Positions 8,570 through 16,203 of a stretch of 64,000 nucleotides of DNA are shown piece by piece (the first letter of the stretch is position 1; each line of letters opens with the position of its first letter). The notes below the pieces were generated by a model. That model was given only the letters and a program-made list of their open reading frames with translations. It searched no databases and was not told where the DNA came from. The stretch covers positions 1-64,000 of the forward strand of contig NZ_DATEJY010000065.1 in assembly GCF_035277725.1 (NCBI RefSeq), written 5' to 3'. The stretch is from Dyella_B sp035277725 (GTDB taxonomy: Bacteria > Pseudomonadota > Gammaproteobacteria > Xanthomonadales > Rhodanobacteraceae). The translations under genes were made by a program, and so were the position numbers.

Positions 8570-8951
8570 TCTACGCATCGATCCGCTCGGCCCTGAGCGG
8601 TCCACGCTTTATCTGGAAGGCCGCCTGGATGCCATGAGCTTCGGCGATTTCGACAAGGAGGCCGACAAGGTGTTGGAGCAAATGGCCGACGGCAGCACCC
8701 TGGTGCTCGATCTATCCGCACTTGATTACATCAGCAGCGCGGGCTTGCGCAGCATCGCCAAGGCCAGGAAAACCATGCGTGCACGTGATGGCCATACCTT
8801 GCTGGTGAATCCGCAGGTGCAGGTGCGCAAGGTGTTCGACATCGTCAAGGCAGTGCCGGTGAAAGAGATCTTCGAGAACGTGCGCGAGCTGGATGATTAT
8901 CTGGATCGGATTCAGCGCAGGGTGTTGGATGGCGGGGATGAGGTGGAGTAG
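8559..8951 (+). CDS. STAS-domain anti-sigma factor antagonist
   Basis: A 130-residue single STAS domain like SpoIIAA/RsbV. The conserved segment LDLSALDYISSAGLRSIAKA carries the Ser that is phosphorylated in this family (in ISSAGLR). It starts with MALNLRIDP inside the last codons of the phosphatase gene (11-bp overlap), so the two are translationally coupled. The pair would form a partner switch: phosphatase activity produces the unphosphorylated antagonist, which then binds a kinase or other target. No sigma factor or separate RsbW is encoded nearby, so the downstream target is unknown. Confidence 0.9.
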   Translation: MALNLRIDPLGPERSTLYLEGRLDAMSFGDFDKEADKVLEQMADGSTLVLDLSALDYISSAGLRSIAKARKTMRARDGHTLLVNPQVQVRKVFDIVKAVPVKEIFENVRELDDYLDRIQRRVLDGGDEVE

Positions 8952-8980
8952 CCAGTGTGTGGCGCACGGCAAACACTACA

Positions 8981-9010
8981 CCGTCATTCCGGCGAAGGCC
9001 GGAATGATGA
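8981..9010. repeat. Hairpin repeat family C, single copy
   Basis: CCGTCATTCCGGCGAAGGCCGGAATGATG forms a hairpin about 30 bases after the STAS gene stop. Confidence 0.7.
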
Positions 9011-9020
9011 GTTGAGGCGC

Positions 9021-9085
9021 GTAGGCTGGGATGAAATCCCAGCTTGCTTTCGCTTCCGGATGCTGGGATTTCATCCCAGCCTACG
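9021..9085. repeat. Hairpin repeat family A, inverted pair
   Basis: A well preserved copy: GTAGGCTGGGATGAAATCCC at the left and TCATCCCAGCCTAC at the right, with about 20 bases between the hairpins. It lies between convergent STAS and hutF genes. Confidence 0.9.
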
Positions 9086-9178
9086 CGTTCCGGGCTCCAA
9101 ATTACGCATTCTCTACGCCAACCGGCGCAACGTTTACTCGCTTTCTATGCCGCCTTTGCCACCATGCACGCCACGCCA

Positions 9179-9271
9179 ATGTCCAGCAGGCTTGCAGCCG
9201 GAGGCCGCCACGCGAGGTAGCGGGCAGCAGCCTTCCGATGATCCGGCTCCGGCTGCAAACCTGCTGGACAT
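9179..9271. repeat. 25-bp inverted repeat just after hutF
   Basis: Arms at 9179-9203 and 9247-9271 match at 24 of 25 positions around a 43-base loop. The single mismatch is C-A on the plus strand but G-U on the minus strand, so the hairpin is fully paired in a hutF transcript. It begins 9 bases past the hutF stop and has no U-run after it. It may protect the mRNA 3' end or mark a mobile palindrome. Confidence 0.7.
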
Positions 9272-9279
9272 CCGTGTTT

Positions 9280-10650
9280 TTAGGCGTCGGCAAGGCGCGT
9301 CACGGCCATGCGATAGCGCGCGGCGATGCGCGCTTCATCGCGATGCTCAGCATCGCGCACCGCCCACTTGCCACCCGCCATCACGTGACGCACCGGCGAG
9401 ACATTGCCGGCGAACAGGAAACTATCCATCACCGAACGGCTATCGCGTGCGGCCAGCAAAGGCGATTCCTGATCCAGCACGATGAAATCCGCGCGCTGGC
9501 CTGCAACGATGGCGCCGATCGGCATATCCGCCGCCTGCGCACCACCTTTGAGCGCAGTTCTCCATAGCGTTTCACCCACGCTGTCGCCGGCATGGCGTGC
9601 CGCCACATTGCGATGGCGCGTGCTCAGGCGCTGGCCGTATTCGAGCCAGCGCAATTCCTCGACCGGCGATATGGAGATATGTGAATCCGAACCGACGCCA
9701 AGCACACCACCCGCCTCAAGATAACGTGCCAATGGAAACAGGCCGTCGCCCAGATTGGCCTCGGTCGTGGGACACAGGCCAGCAACGGCGCCGCTGCGCG
9801 CGAGCTGGGTGGTTTCTTTCTCGGTGAGATGGGTGGCATGCACCAGGCACCAGCGCTGATCCACCGATGCGTGATCGAGCAACCATTCCACCGGACGTGC
9901 ACCGCGCGTGGCAAGACAGTCCTGCACTTCGCCGATCTGTTCAGCGATATGGATATGGATGGGTCCGTTTTTCAACGCATCGTGTTCGATCACGCCACGC
10001 CATGCCTGCTCCGGAATGGCGCGCAGCGAATGCAAGGCGACACCCACGCGCACATCATGACTTTCATGCTTGCGCAGATTGCCGAGCAGTTGCAGATAGC
10101 TCTCCACACTGTTGCCGAAACGACGCTGGCGTGGCGACAGCGCGCGGCCGTCGAAACCACCGCTCATGTAGAGCACGGGCAGCAGTGTGAGCGCGATCCC
10201 GGCTTCGCGCGCCGCCTCGATCAGGGCCAGCGACATCGCTTCCGGCTGTGCGTAGGGTTGTCCGTCGGGCTGGTGATGCAGGTAGTGGAATTCGCAGACC
10301 TGGGTATAGCCGGCCTTGAGCATTTCCACGTAAAGCTGCGCGGCAATCGCCTGCAAGGTATCGGGGTCGATGCGCTCGGCGAAGCCATACATGGTTTCGC
10401 GCCAGGTCCAGAAGGAATCGTCGCCGGGGCCGCGGCGTTCAGCCAGGCCGGCCATGGCGCGCTGGAAGGCATGCGAGTGCAAATTAGGCATGCCGGGCAG
10501 TACCCAACCATCGAGATACTCGGGTGATGCGCCGGTGGAGGCAACAATGCGCCCGGTACTGTCCACCCCGAAGGCGGTATCGGTTCGCCACTGGGTGTCG
10601 TGCCACAGGTGATGGGCTTCAAACTGGTAGACCGCGGGCGTATCGCTCAT
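9280..10650 (-). CDS. hutF: Formimidoylglutamate deiminase
   Basis: A 456-residue amidohydrolase that converts N-formimino-L-glutamate to N-formyl-L-glutamate plus ammonia, the fourth step of the five-step histidine pathway. The metal-binding H-x-H is in GMPNLHSHAFQRAMAG. Further conserved parts are YTQVCEFHYLHH, IHIHIAEQ, LVHATHLTEKE, and the metal Asp region GVGSDSHISISP. The length and motifs fit HutF rather than guanine deaminase. I begin at the ATG at 10650 (MSDTPAVYQ). It is divergent from the GNAT-nitrilase gene. The pathway partner hutI is at 13853; hutH, hutU and hutG are not in the window. Confidence 0.92.
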   Translation of the reverse strand: MSDTPAVYQFEAHHLWHDTQWRTDTAFGVDSTGRIVASTGASPEYLDGWVLPGMPNLHSHAFQRAMAGLAERRGPGDDSFWTWRETMYGFAERIDPDTLQAIAAQLYVEMLKAGYTQVCEFHYLHHQPDGQPYAQPEAMSLALIEAAREAGIALTLLPVLYMSGGFDGRALSPRQRRFGNSVESYLQLLGNLRKHESHDVRVGVALHSLRAIPEQAWRGVIEHDALKNGPIHIHIAEQIGEVQDCLATRGARPVEWLLDHASVDQRWCLVHATHLTEKETTQLARSGAVAGLCPTTEANLGDGLFPLARYLEAGGVLGVGSDSHISISPVEELRWLEYGQRLSTRHRNVAARHAGDSVGETLWRTALKGGAQAADMPIGAIVAGQRADFIVLDQESPLLAARDSRSVMDSFLFAGNVSPVRHVMAGGKWAVRDAEHRDEARIAARYRMAVTRLADA

Positions 10651-10739
10651 GAACAATCTCCGTATAGCCAGCCAAGTGTAACCGGCCATTCCGGCAATAC
10701 TCGCATTCGCTTCACCTTCCCTAAGAAAGGATGAAAGCC

Positions 10740-12302
10740 ATGGCTAAGAAAAATGAAAATGCGCCTATTCTCACCCTGCGCCAGGCCGTGCCAGGCGATG
10801 TACCGGCGCTGGTCGATCTCACCGCCCGCGTCTATACGCGCGAATGGGGCCACTCGGCGGAAATGCTGCGCTCCCAGCAGACACATTTTCCCGAAGGCCA
10901 GTTCGTGGTGGAGTACGAAAGCAACGTCGTCGGTTACTGCGGCACATTTCGCCTTGATGAGTCATTGGCACTGAAACCGCATACCTGGATGCAAATCACC
11001 GGCGGCGGCATGGCCTCGCGCCATAACCCGGACGGTAATTGGCTGTATGGCATGGAAGTGGTGGTGCATCCGGATTACCGCGGCATGCGCATCGGGCAAC
11101 GCCTGTATCAGGCGCGCAAACGGCTATGCATGGATCTGAAACTGCGCGGCATCACTTTTGGCGGACGCATTCCGGGACTGGCGCGCAACATCCAGCGCTA
11201 TGGCACGCCGGAGGCATATCTCCAAGCGGTGGTGGAGGGACGCCGCCGCGATCCGACGCTGAGTTTTCAGCTGGCCAATGATTTCGAGATCATCGGACTG
11301 TTGCGCGGTTACGTGCCTTCTGACCACGAATCGCTGGGTTACGCTGCACACTTGGTATGGCGCAACCCTGCCCTGCTCGATCAGCCCGACATACCCGCAG
11401 TGCCATCGCCGCGGCATCTGCCCGACGCGGTACGCGTGGCGACCGTGCAATATCTGCAACGGCGCATCAAGTCGTTCGAGGAATTCGCCACGCAAGTTGA
11501 ATACTTCACCGATATCGCCGCGGATTACAGCGCGGATTTTGTGACGTTCCCGGAATTGATCACGCTGCAGTTGCTGTCGATCGAAAACGAAGAACTCTCG
11601 CCGGTGGAAACCATTCGCAAACTTAGCCATTACACGCCACAGGTGAAGGAGCTCTTCAGCCGTTTGGCGGTGCGTTACAACATCAACATCGTGGGTGGTT
11701 CGCATCCGACCGAACAGCCGAACGGCGATATCCACAACGTGTGCTACGTGTGCCTGCGCGACGGTTCGGTGCACGAGCGGGAGAAACTGCATCCCACGCC
11801 AAGCGAACGCAACGTATGGAATATTTCCGGCGGCGACAGCGCCGCGACGATTCCCACCGACTGCGGACCGATCGGCGTGATGATCTGCTACGACTCGGAA
11901 TTCCCCGAAGTTGCGCGACACCTGGTGGACCAGGGCGCGCTGATGCTGTTCGTGCCGTTCTGTACCGACGTGCGCGAGGGCTACCTGCGCGTGCGTTATT
12001 GCGCGCAGGCGCGGGCGATCGAAAACCAGTGTTATGTGATTCTCTCGGGCAATGTCGGCAACCTGCCTGGGGTGAGCAATTTCGACATTCAATACGGACA
12101 GAGTTGCATTCTTACGCCCAGCGATTTTGTGTTTGCGCGTGACGGGGTGGCGGCGGATTCCACGCCGAATATCGAAACAGTGTTGTTCGCCGATCTGCGA
12201 TTGGAGAGCCTGGCGCGGGCGCGCAATGCAGGCACGGTGCAGAACTTGAAAGATCGGCGGTATGACCTGTATGAGACGCGATGGTTGCGGCAGTCGCGAT
12301 GA
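10740..12302 (+). CDS. GNAT acetyltransferase-carbon-nitrogen hydrolase fusion protein
   Basis: A 520-residue two-domain protein. Residues about 10-190 are a GNAT fold, with the acetyl-CoA-binding stretch VVVHPDYRGMRIGQRLYQ. Residues about 220-510 are a nitrilase-superfamily domain with the Glu-Lys-Cys triad in VTFPELI, REKLHPTPSE and VMICYDSEFPE. The fusion is known in several proteobacteria, but its substrates are unproven; an amidase-linked N-acetylation is the obvious guess. The start at 10740 has an AAGGA sequence 8 bases before it; an ATG at 10731 would have the Shine-Dalgarno abutting it. It is divergent from hutF. Confidence 0.88.
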   Translation: MAKKNENAPILTLRQAVPGDVPALVDLTARVYTREWGHSAEMLRSQQTHFPEGQFVVEYESNVVGYCGTFRLDESLALKPHTWMQITGGGMASRHNPDGNWLYGMEVVVHPDYRGMRIGQRLYQARKRLCMDLKLRGITFGGRIPGLARNIQRYGTPEAYLQAVVEGRRRDPTLSFQLANDFEIIGLLRGYVPSDHESLGYAAHLVWRNPALLDQPDIPAVPSPRHLPDAVRVATVQYLQRRIKSFEEFATQVEYFTDIAADYSADFVTFPELITLQLLSIENEELSPVETIRKLSHYTPQVKELFSRLAVRYNINIVGGSHPTEQPNGDIHNVCYVCLRDGSVHEREKLHPTPSERNVWNISGGDSAATIPTDCGPIGVMICYDSEFPEVARHLVDQGALMLFVPFCTDVREGYLRVRYCAQARAIENQCYVILSGNVGNLPGVSNFDIQYGQSCILTPSDFVFARDGVAADSTPNIETVLFADLRLESLARARNAGTVQNLKDRRYDLYETRWLRQSR

Positions 12303-12308
12303 TGCCCC

Positions 12309-12380
12309 GTAGGTTGGGGTGCGAACCCCAACATCACACAGCGCGGAGATGGCGATGTTGGGGTTTGCACTCCAACCTAC
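12309..12380. repeat. Hairpin repeat family B, inverted pair
   Basis: GTAGGTTGGGGTGCGAACCC and TTGCACTCCAACCTAC bound the copy. Family B has the same outer GTAGG/CCTAC ends as A but stems of TTGGGG/CCCCAA. It lies between the fusion gene stop and the ClC gene. Confidence 0.85.
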
Positions 12381-12413
12381 GGGGAAACGGCGCGCGTCTG
12401 TCATAATCGGCCG

Positions 12414-13856
12414 ATGTCAGGATCATCCCACCAAGCCTCCAATCCGCGGCTGCGCGCCGTGCTCGGTCACGAATTCTTCGCGCCCTACCAATGGAAACGC
12501 CGCATGGCGCTATGGAGCGGCGCCATCCTGGTTGCGCTTGCGTCCATTCTGTTCGCCAAGGCCAGCGACTGGGCGTACCGGCTGTTCGAGCAATTGCTGA
12601 CGCACGGCGTCTGGATACCCTTGATTCTCACGCCGCTGATGTTCGGCCTGCTGTGCTGGGTTACCGAAGGGCGGCTGCGGGCGGCGCGCGGCAGCGGTAT
12701 TCCGCAAGTGATTGCGACGATCCACGTGGACGAGGTTGGTTTCCGCGCAAAGATGCTGGCCTTGCCGATCGCGGTCAGCAAGATGGTGCTGACCTTGCTC
12801 GGCCTGGCCGTGGGTGCGTCCATCGGCCGTGAGGGGCCGACCGTGCACGTGGGTGCAGGATTGATGCACTGGCTGGGCCGGCGCTTTGGCTTCAACGATC
12901 CGACGGCGCTATCGCGCTTCATCCTTGCCGGCGGCGCCGCCGGTATCGCCGCGGCATTCAACACGCCACTGGCCGGCGTGGTATTCGCCATTGAGGAATT
13001 GGCCGGCACCTTCGAGCACCGCTTCAGCGGTTTGCTGCTGACCGCCGTATTCGTGGGCGGCGTGGTGTCATTGGGCATCCTTGGCAATTACGCCTACTTC
13101 GGCACGGTGCAGGCCAGCTTGCCGCTGGGGCATGCGTGGCTGGCGGTGCTTGAGTGCGGCATCGTGGGCGGCCTGGCGGGCGGCGTGTTTGCGCGATTGA
13201 TTCTGCTGGGCCGACGCGGGCCGCTGGCAGTCATCGGCAAATTGCGCGAGCGCAATCCCGTGCTGTTTGCCGTCGGCTGCGGCCTCGCCTTGGCGGTGAT
13301 CGGCGTGCTGTCGCACAGCACCGTGTATGGCACTGGCTATGCGCAGGCGCGCGCCTTTGTGCAGGGTGGCACTGACACGCCCGGCGAAGGCTTTGGCGTA
13401 CTCAAGCTGCTGGCCAACGTGGTGTCGTATTGGGCGGGCATTCCGGGCGGCATCTTCTCGCCGGCGCTGGCGGTGGGCGCGGGGCTCGGTCACAACATCG
13501 CCTACTTCCTGCCGCACGCGCCGGAGGCCGCAGTGGTGTTGCTGGGCATGAGCGCTTACCTCGCGGGCGTCACTGGCGCACCGCTGACCTCGGCAGTGAT
13601 CGCGATGGAACTCACCAACAACCAGGACATGGTGATTCCGATCATGGCAGTCTGCCTGCTGGCACGCGCTGCGTCTTCCATTTTTTCGCCCACGCCGGTC
13701 TACCGCGATTTCGCCGAGCGCATGATCCGGGATTTCGAGCAGCAGCAGGCGGAAAAGCAACTTGCTCCAACACCAGCCGAAGACATTGGCGCTACCAGCG
13801 CATACGGTGAGCCTACGGTGCGCGCGGAAACCGAAACGGAAGAATCCGACCGATGA
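12414..13856 (+). CDS. ClC-family chloride channel or chloride/proton antiporter
   Basis: A 480-residue inner-membrane protein of the voltage-gated chloride channel family. All three selectivity motifs are present: GSGIPQV (about residue 98), GREGPTVH (about 138, containing the gating Glu) and GGIFSPALAVGAG (about 345). The FAIEEL segment (about 190) keeps the internal proton-glutamate position of ClC-ec1, which favours a chloride/proton antiporter over a passive channel. A soluble tail of about 50 residues follows the last TM; no CBS domains are seen. The stop overlaps the hutI start by ATGA, so the two are coupled, an unexpected pairing for a chloride transporter. Confidence 0.92.
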   Translation: MSGSSHQASNPRLRAVLGHEFFAPYQWKRRMALWSGAILVALASILFAKASDWAYRLFEQLLTHGVWIPLILTPLMFGLLCWVTEGRLRAARGSGIPQVIATIHVDEVGFRAKMLALPIAVSKMVLTLLGLAVGASIGREGPTVHVGAGLMHWLGRRFGFNDPTALSRFILAGGAAGIAAAFNTPLAGVVFAIEELAGTFEHRFSGLLLTAVFVGGVVSLGILGNYAYFGTVQASLPLGHAWLAVLECGIVGGLAGGVFARLILLGRRGPLAVIGKLRERNPVLFAVGCGLALAVIGVLSHSTVYGTGYAQARAFVQGGTDTPGEGFGVLKLLANVVSYWAGIPGGIFSPALAVGAGLGHNIAYFLPHAPEAAVVLLGMSAYLAGVTGAPLTSAVIAMELTNNQDMVIPIMAVCLLARAASSIFSPTPVYRDFAERMIRDFEQQQAEKQLAPTPAEDIGATSAYGEPTVRAETETEESDR

Positions 13857-15073
13857 ACTGGGATCTGCTACTGACGCATGCCTCGCTGGCGACGTTCGTT
13901 GGCGAAGCCACTTACGGATTGCTGAGCGATGCCGCCGTGGCATGCCAGGATGGGCAGATCGTGTGGATCGGGCCAATGCGCGATCTGCCCGCCGCATCGG
14001 CAGCGACGGCGCGTGAGGTGCATGATGTCGGCGGCGCATTGGTCACGCCGGGATTGATCGACTGCCACACGCACCTGGTGTTCGGCGGCGACCGCGCGCA
14101 GGAATTCGATCTGCGCCTCAACGGCGCCACTTACGAAGAGATTGCACGCAGCGGTGGCGGCATCGTCTCCTCCGTGCGCGCTACGCGCAACGCCAGCGAA
14201 GACGAGCTGCTTGCGCAATCACTGTCGCGCGCACGCAGCTTGCTGGCCGATGGCGTCACCACGCTGGAAATCAAATCCGGCTATGGCCTGGAGCTGGATG
14301 CCGAGCGCCGCATGTTGCGCGTGGCGCGCCGTATCGGCGAGGAGCTTGGCATCCACGTGCAGACCAGCTTCCTCGGCTTGCACGCGCTGCCGCCCGAATA
14401 CAAGGATCGACGCGACGAATACGTCGACCTGGTGTGCGATGACATGCTGCCGGCGCTGGCCAACGAAGGCCTGGTGGATGCGGTGGATGCGTTCTGCGAA
14501 GGCATCGGCTTCACGCGCGCCGAAACGCAACGCATGTTCGAGCATGCACGGCAGCTTGGCTTGCGCGTGAAGCTGCATGCGGAGCAGTTATCCGATCTGG
14601 ATGGTGCTGCCTTGGTAGCCGAATTCGGCGGCTTGTCGGCCGATCATCTCGAATACCTCAGCGATGCAGGCATTCAAGCGATGGCGCGCGCGGGCAGCGT
14701 GGCCGTGCTGCTGCCGGGTGCGTTCTATGCGTTGCGCGAAACCAAGCTGCCGCCCGTCGCAAGCCTGCGCTCGCATGGCGTCCCCATCGCCATCGCCACC
14801 GACTGCAACCCCGGCACCTCTCCCCTGCTCTCGCTGCGCCTTGCGGCGAACATGGCCTGTACGTTGTTCCGCTTGACGCCGGAGGAAGCCCTGCGCGGTA
14901 TCACGGTCAACGCAGCGCGTGCGCTGGGGTTGCATGATCGCGGCATGTTGGCGGTCGGCAAGCGTGCCGATCTGGTGGTGTGGAATGCGACGCAGCCGGC
15001 GGAGCTTTGCTATTGGATTGGCGGCAGGCTGGTGCGGCAGGTTTGGATCGGGGGCGTTGCAGCACCCTTCTAG
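13853..15073 (+). CDS. hutI: Imidazolonepropionase
   Basis: A 406-residue amidohydrolase that opens the ring of 4-imidazolone-5-propanoate to give N-formiminoglutamate, the substrate of HutF. The metal-binding H-x-H is in IDCHTHLVFGGDR. Other conserved segments are GGGIVSSVRATR, TTLEIKSGYGL, LHAEQLSDLDGAALV and the metal Asp region IATDCNPGTSP. The length is normal for the family. The ATG overlaps the stop of the ClC gene by 4 bases. Together with hutF 3.2 kb away, it shows that this genome uses the HutF/HutG branch of histidine breakdown. Confidence 0.95.
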   Translation: MNWDLLLTHASLATFVGEATYGLLSDAAVACQDGQIVWIGPMRDLPAASAATAREVHDVGGALVTPGLIDCHTHLVFGGDRAQEFDLRLNGATYEEIARSGGGIVSSVRATRNASEDELLAQSLSRARSLLADGVTTLEIKSGYGLELDAERRMLRVARRIGEELGIHVQTSFLGLHALPPEYKDRRDEYVDLVCDDMLPALANEGLVDAVDAFCEGIGFTRAETQRMFEHARQLGLRVKLHAEQLSDLDGAALVAEFGGLSADHLEYLSDAGIQAMARAGSVAVLLPGAFYALRETKLPPVASLRSHGVPIAIATDCNPGTSPLLSLRLAANMACTLFRLTPEEALRGITVNAARALGLHDRGMLAVGKRADLVVWNATQPAELCYWIGGRLVRQVWIGGVAAPF

Positions 15074-15134
15074 GGAGATTTTGTTCGCAACACAAATGGG
15101 CTGCCGAGCTGCGCACTGACCCATGCGGCTAAGC

Positions 15135-15452
15135 CTAGTCGTAATGAAACCTGCATTGCGAAATCTGGATAACGGTGATGCTTTCCCGAGTATCTTTGCC
15201 TGGCGGCCTTGGCATGTCGAACAGGCGATAGACCAGGCGATGTTCTTGATCGATCCTGCGTGACCACCAGCCTTTGTAGCTGCCTTTGAGTGGTTCGGGC
15301 TTGCCGAGGCCCGTCCAGGGTTCACGCCGGATAATTTCGATCAAGCGAGTGATGACGTCGACCTTTTTCGGGTCGTTGCTCTGCCAATACAGGTAATCCT
15401 CCCAGGCATGGCCACTCCACCAAAGGTCGTCCCTGTCCCTGTGCACTGCCAT
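15135..15452 (-). CDS. yoeB: Type II toxin, Txe/YoeB family
   Basis: A 105-residue mRNA interferase of the YoeB family, which cleaves translated mRNA at the ribosome A site. Recognisable parts are AWEDYLYWQSNDPKKVDVI near the N-terminus, GLGKPEPLKG and WSRRIDQEHRLVYRL in the core, and the end CRFHYD, matching the catalytic C-terminal His-Tyr of YoeB. It carries about 14 extra residues before the usual start and a short insertion (PRPPGKDTRES). The antitoxin gene lies 7 bases upstream on the same strand. Confidence 0.92.
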   Translation of the reverse strand: MAVHRDRDDLWWSGHAWEDYLYWQSNDPKKVDVITRLIEIIRREPWTGLGKPEPLKGSYKGWWSRRIDQEHRLVYRLFDMPRPPGKDTRESITVIQISQCRFHYD

Positions 15453-15459
15453 TTACGAT

Positions 15460-15825
15460 TTATCCCCTGGAACGGCGCGGCTTGGCTGCGGCCTTGGTCG
15501 GCCCTTTTCGAGTTTTCGAAACCCGGCTGGCCGGCTTGGTCCTGATCACACCCGAATCGTAAATGGGGGCCTGAGGTTCCAGAATTCGCGCCCCTTGGGG
15601 GAGCACCCTGTCTGCTTCATCCATCGCCGCATGCAGGCGTTCTGCATTCGCTCTTGAGCCGAACAGGTACAGCGTTTCTTGCAACGCGTTGTAGTCGCTC
15701 AAGGACATCACTACTGCGTCCTCAGCGTCACGGCGCTTGATGAGCGCGATGGTGTGATCCGATGCCACGGTATCCAACACCGCTTTGAGATTACCCCGGG
15801 CGTCACTGAAATTGATGGTTCGCAC
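15460..15825 (-). CDS. yefM: Type II antitoxin, Phd/YefM family, with long basic tail
   Basis: A 121-residue antitoxin that pairs with YoeB. The DNA-binding N-terminus reads RTINFSDARGNLKAVLD, followed by ALIKRRDAEDAVVMSLSDYNAL. I prefer the GTG at 15825, which gives the family's usual beginning and has GGAG 8 bases before it; another GTG at 15834 abuts that Shine-Dalgarno. After residue 85 the protein has a Lys/Arg/Ala-rich tail of about 35 residues (ending PRRSRG) absent from E. coli YefM (about 83 residues). Expression is probably repressed by the antitoxin and its complex through the operator at 15838-15863. Confidence 0.9.
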   Translation of the reverse strand: MRTINFSDARGNLKAVLDTVASDHTIALIKRRDAEDAVVMSLSDYNALQETLYLFGSRANAERLHAAMDEADRVLPQGARILEPQAPIYDSGVIRTKPASRVSKTRKGPTKAAAKPRRSRG

Positions 15826-15837
15826 GGGATTCACTCC

Positions 15838-15863
15838 AACTTGTACAAATTTAGGTACAAGTT
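15838..15863. promoter_or_regulatory. YefM-type operator
   Basis: AACTTGTAC and GTACAAGTT are perfect 9-bp inverted arms separated by 8 bases. The left arm contains TTGTACAA, the core TGTACA hexamer bound by E. coli YefM. It lies just before the antitoxin start, where it would cover the promoter. Confidence 0.75.
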
Positions 15864-15939
15864 TAGAACCACCCGGCTAGGTGATCAACTACGCGGATCA
15901 GGAGTCCGCACCCTGATGCCGGGCCTTCCCTCACTGAGC

Positions 15940-16121
15940 TACTCGGAAAACGGATTCAGCAACGGCACTCGCGTTTTCGCAAAATCAACGACGCTTCGGG
16001 TCACTACCGTCAAGTCATGCACCAGCGCTGTGGCCGCAATAAGCTTGTCCAACTCATGCTCGGGATGCGGTACACGAAGCCTTCCCCAGACTTGGCTGAC
16101 ATCGGCATCTATCGGTTCCCG
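15940..16121 (-). pseudogene. C-terminal remnant of a VapC-type PIN-domain toxin
   Basis: Reading on the minus strand, an open stretch of about 60 codons after an in-frame TAG encodes REPIDADVSQVWGRLRVP, then LIAATALVHDLTVVTRS and DFAKTRVPLLNPFSE, ending in TAG. These are the last two acidic/active-site blocks of FitB/VapC PIN toxins (normally about 135-140 residues). The first half, with the leading catalytic Asp, and any VapB partner are missing. There is no start codon for the frame, so it should be inactive. Confidence 0.75.
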
Positions 16122-16151
16122 CTATCATTGTTAGCACTCATAACCAGCCAT

Positions 16152-16179
16152 AAAAAAACCCCCGATCAACGGGGGTTTT
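16152..16179 (-). terminator. Intrinsic terminator of the THX gene
   Basis: Five C and five G bases pair around a 7-base loop (16159-16175). On the minus strand the stem is followed by a run of seven T. It lies 25 bases past the THX stop. Confidence 0.85.
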
Positions 16180-16203
16180 CCACATCAGCGAGCTAACTAA
16201 CGC

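Noticed and set aside
9102..9293. 63-residue ORF in the hutF 3' hairpin
   Set aside because: It is made mainly of the inverted repeat arms and lacks a start site with a Shine-Dalgarno.
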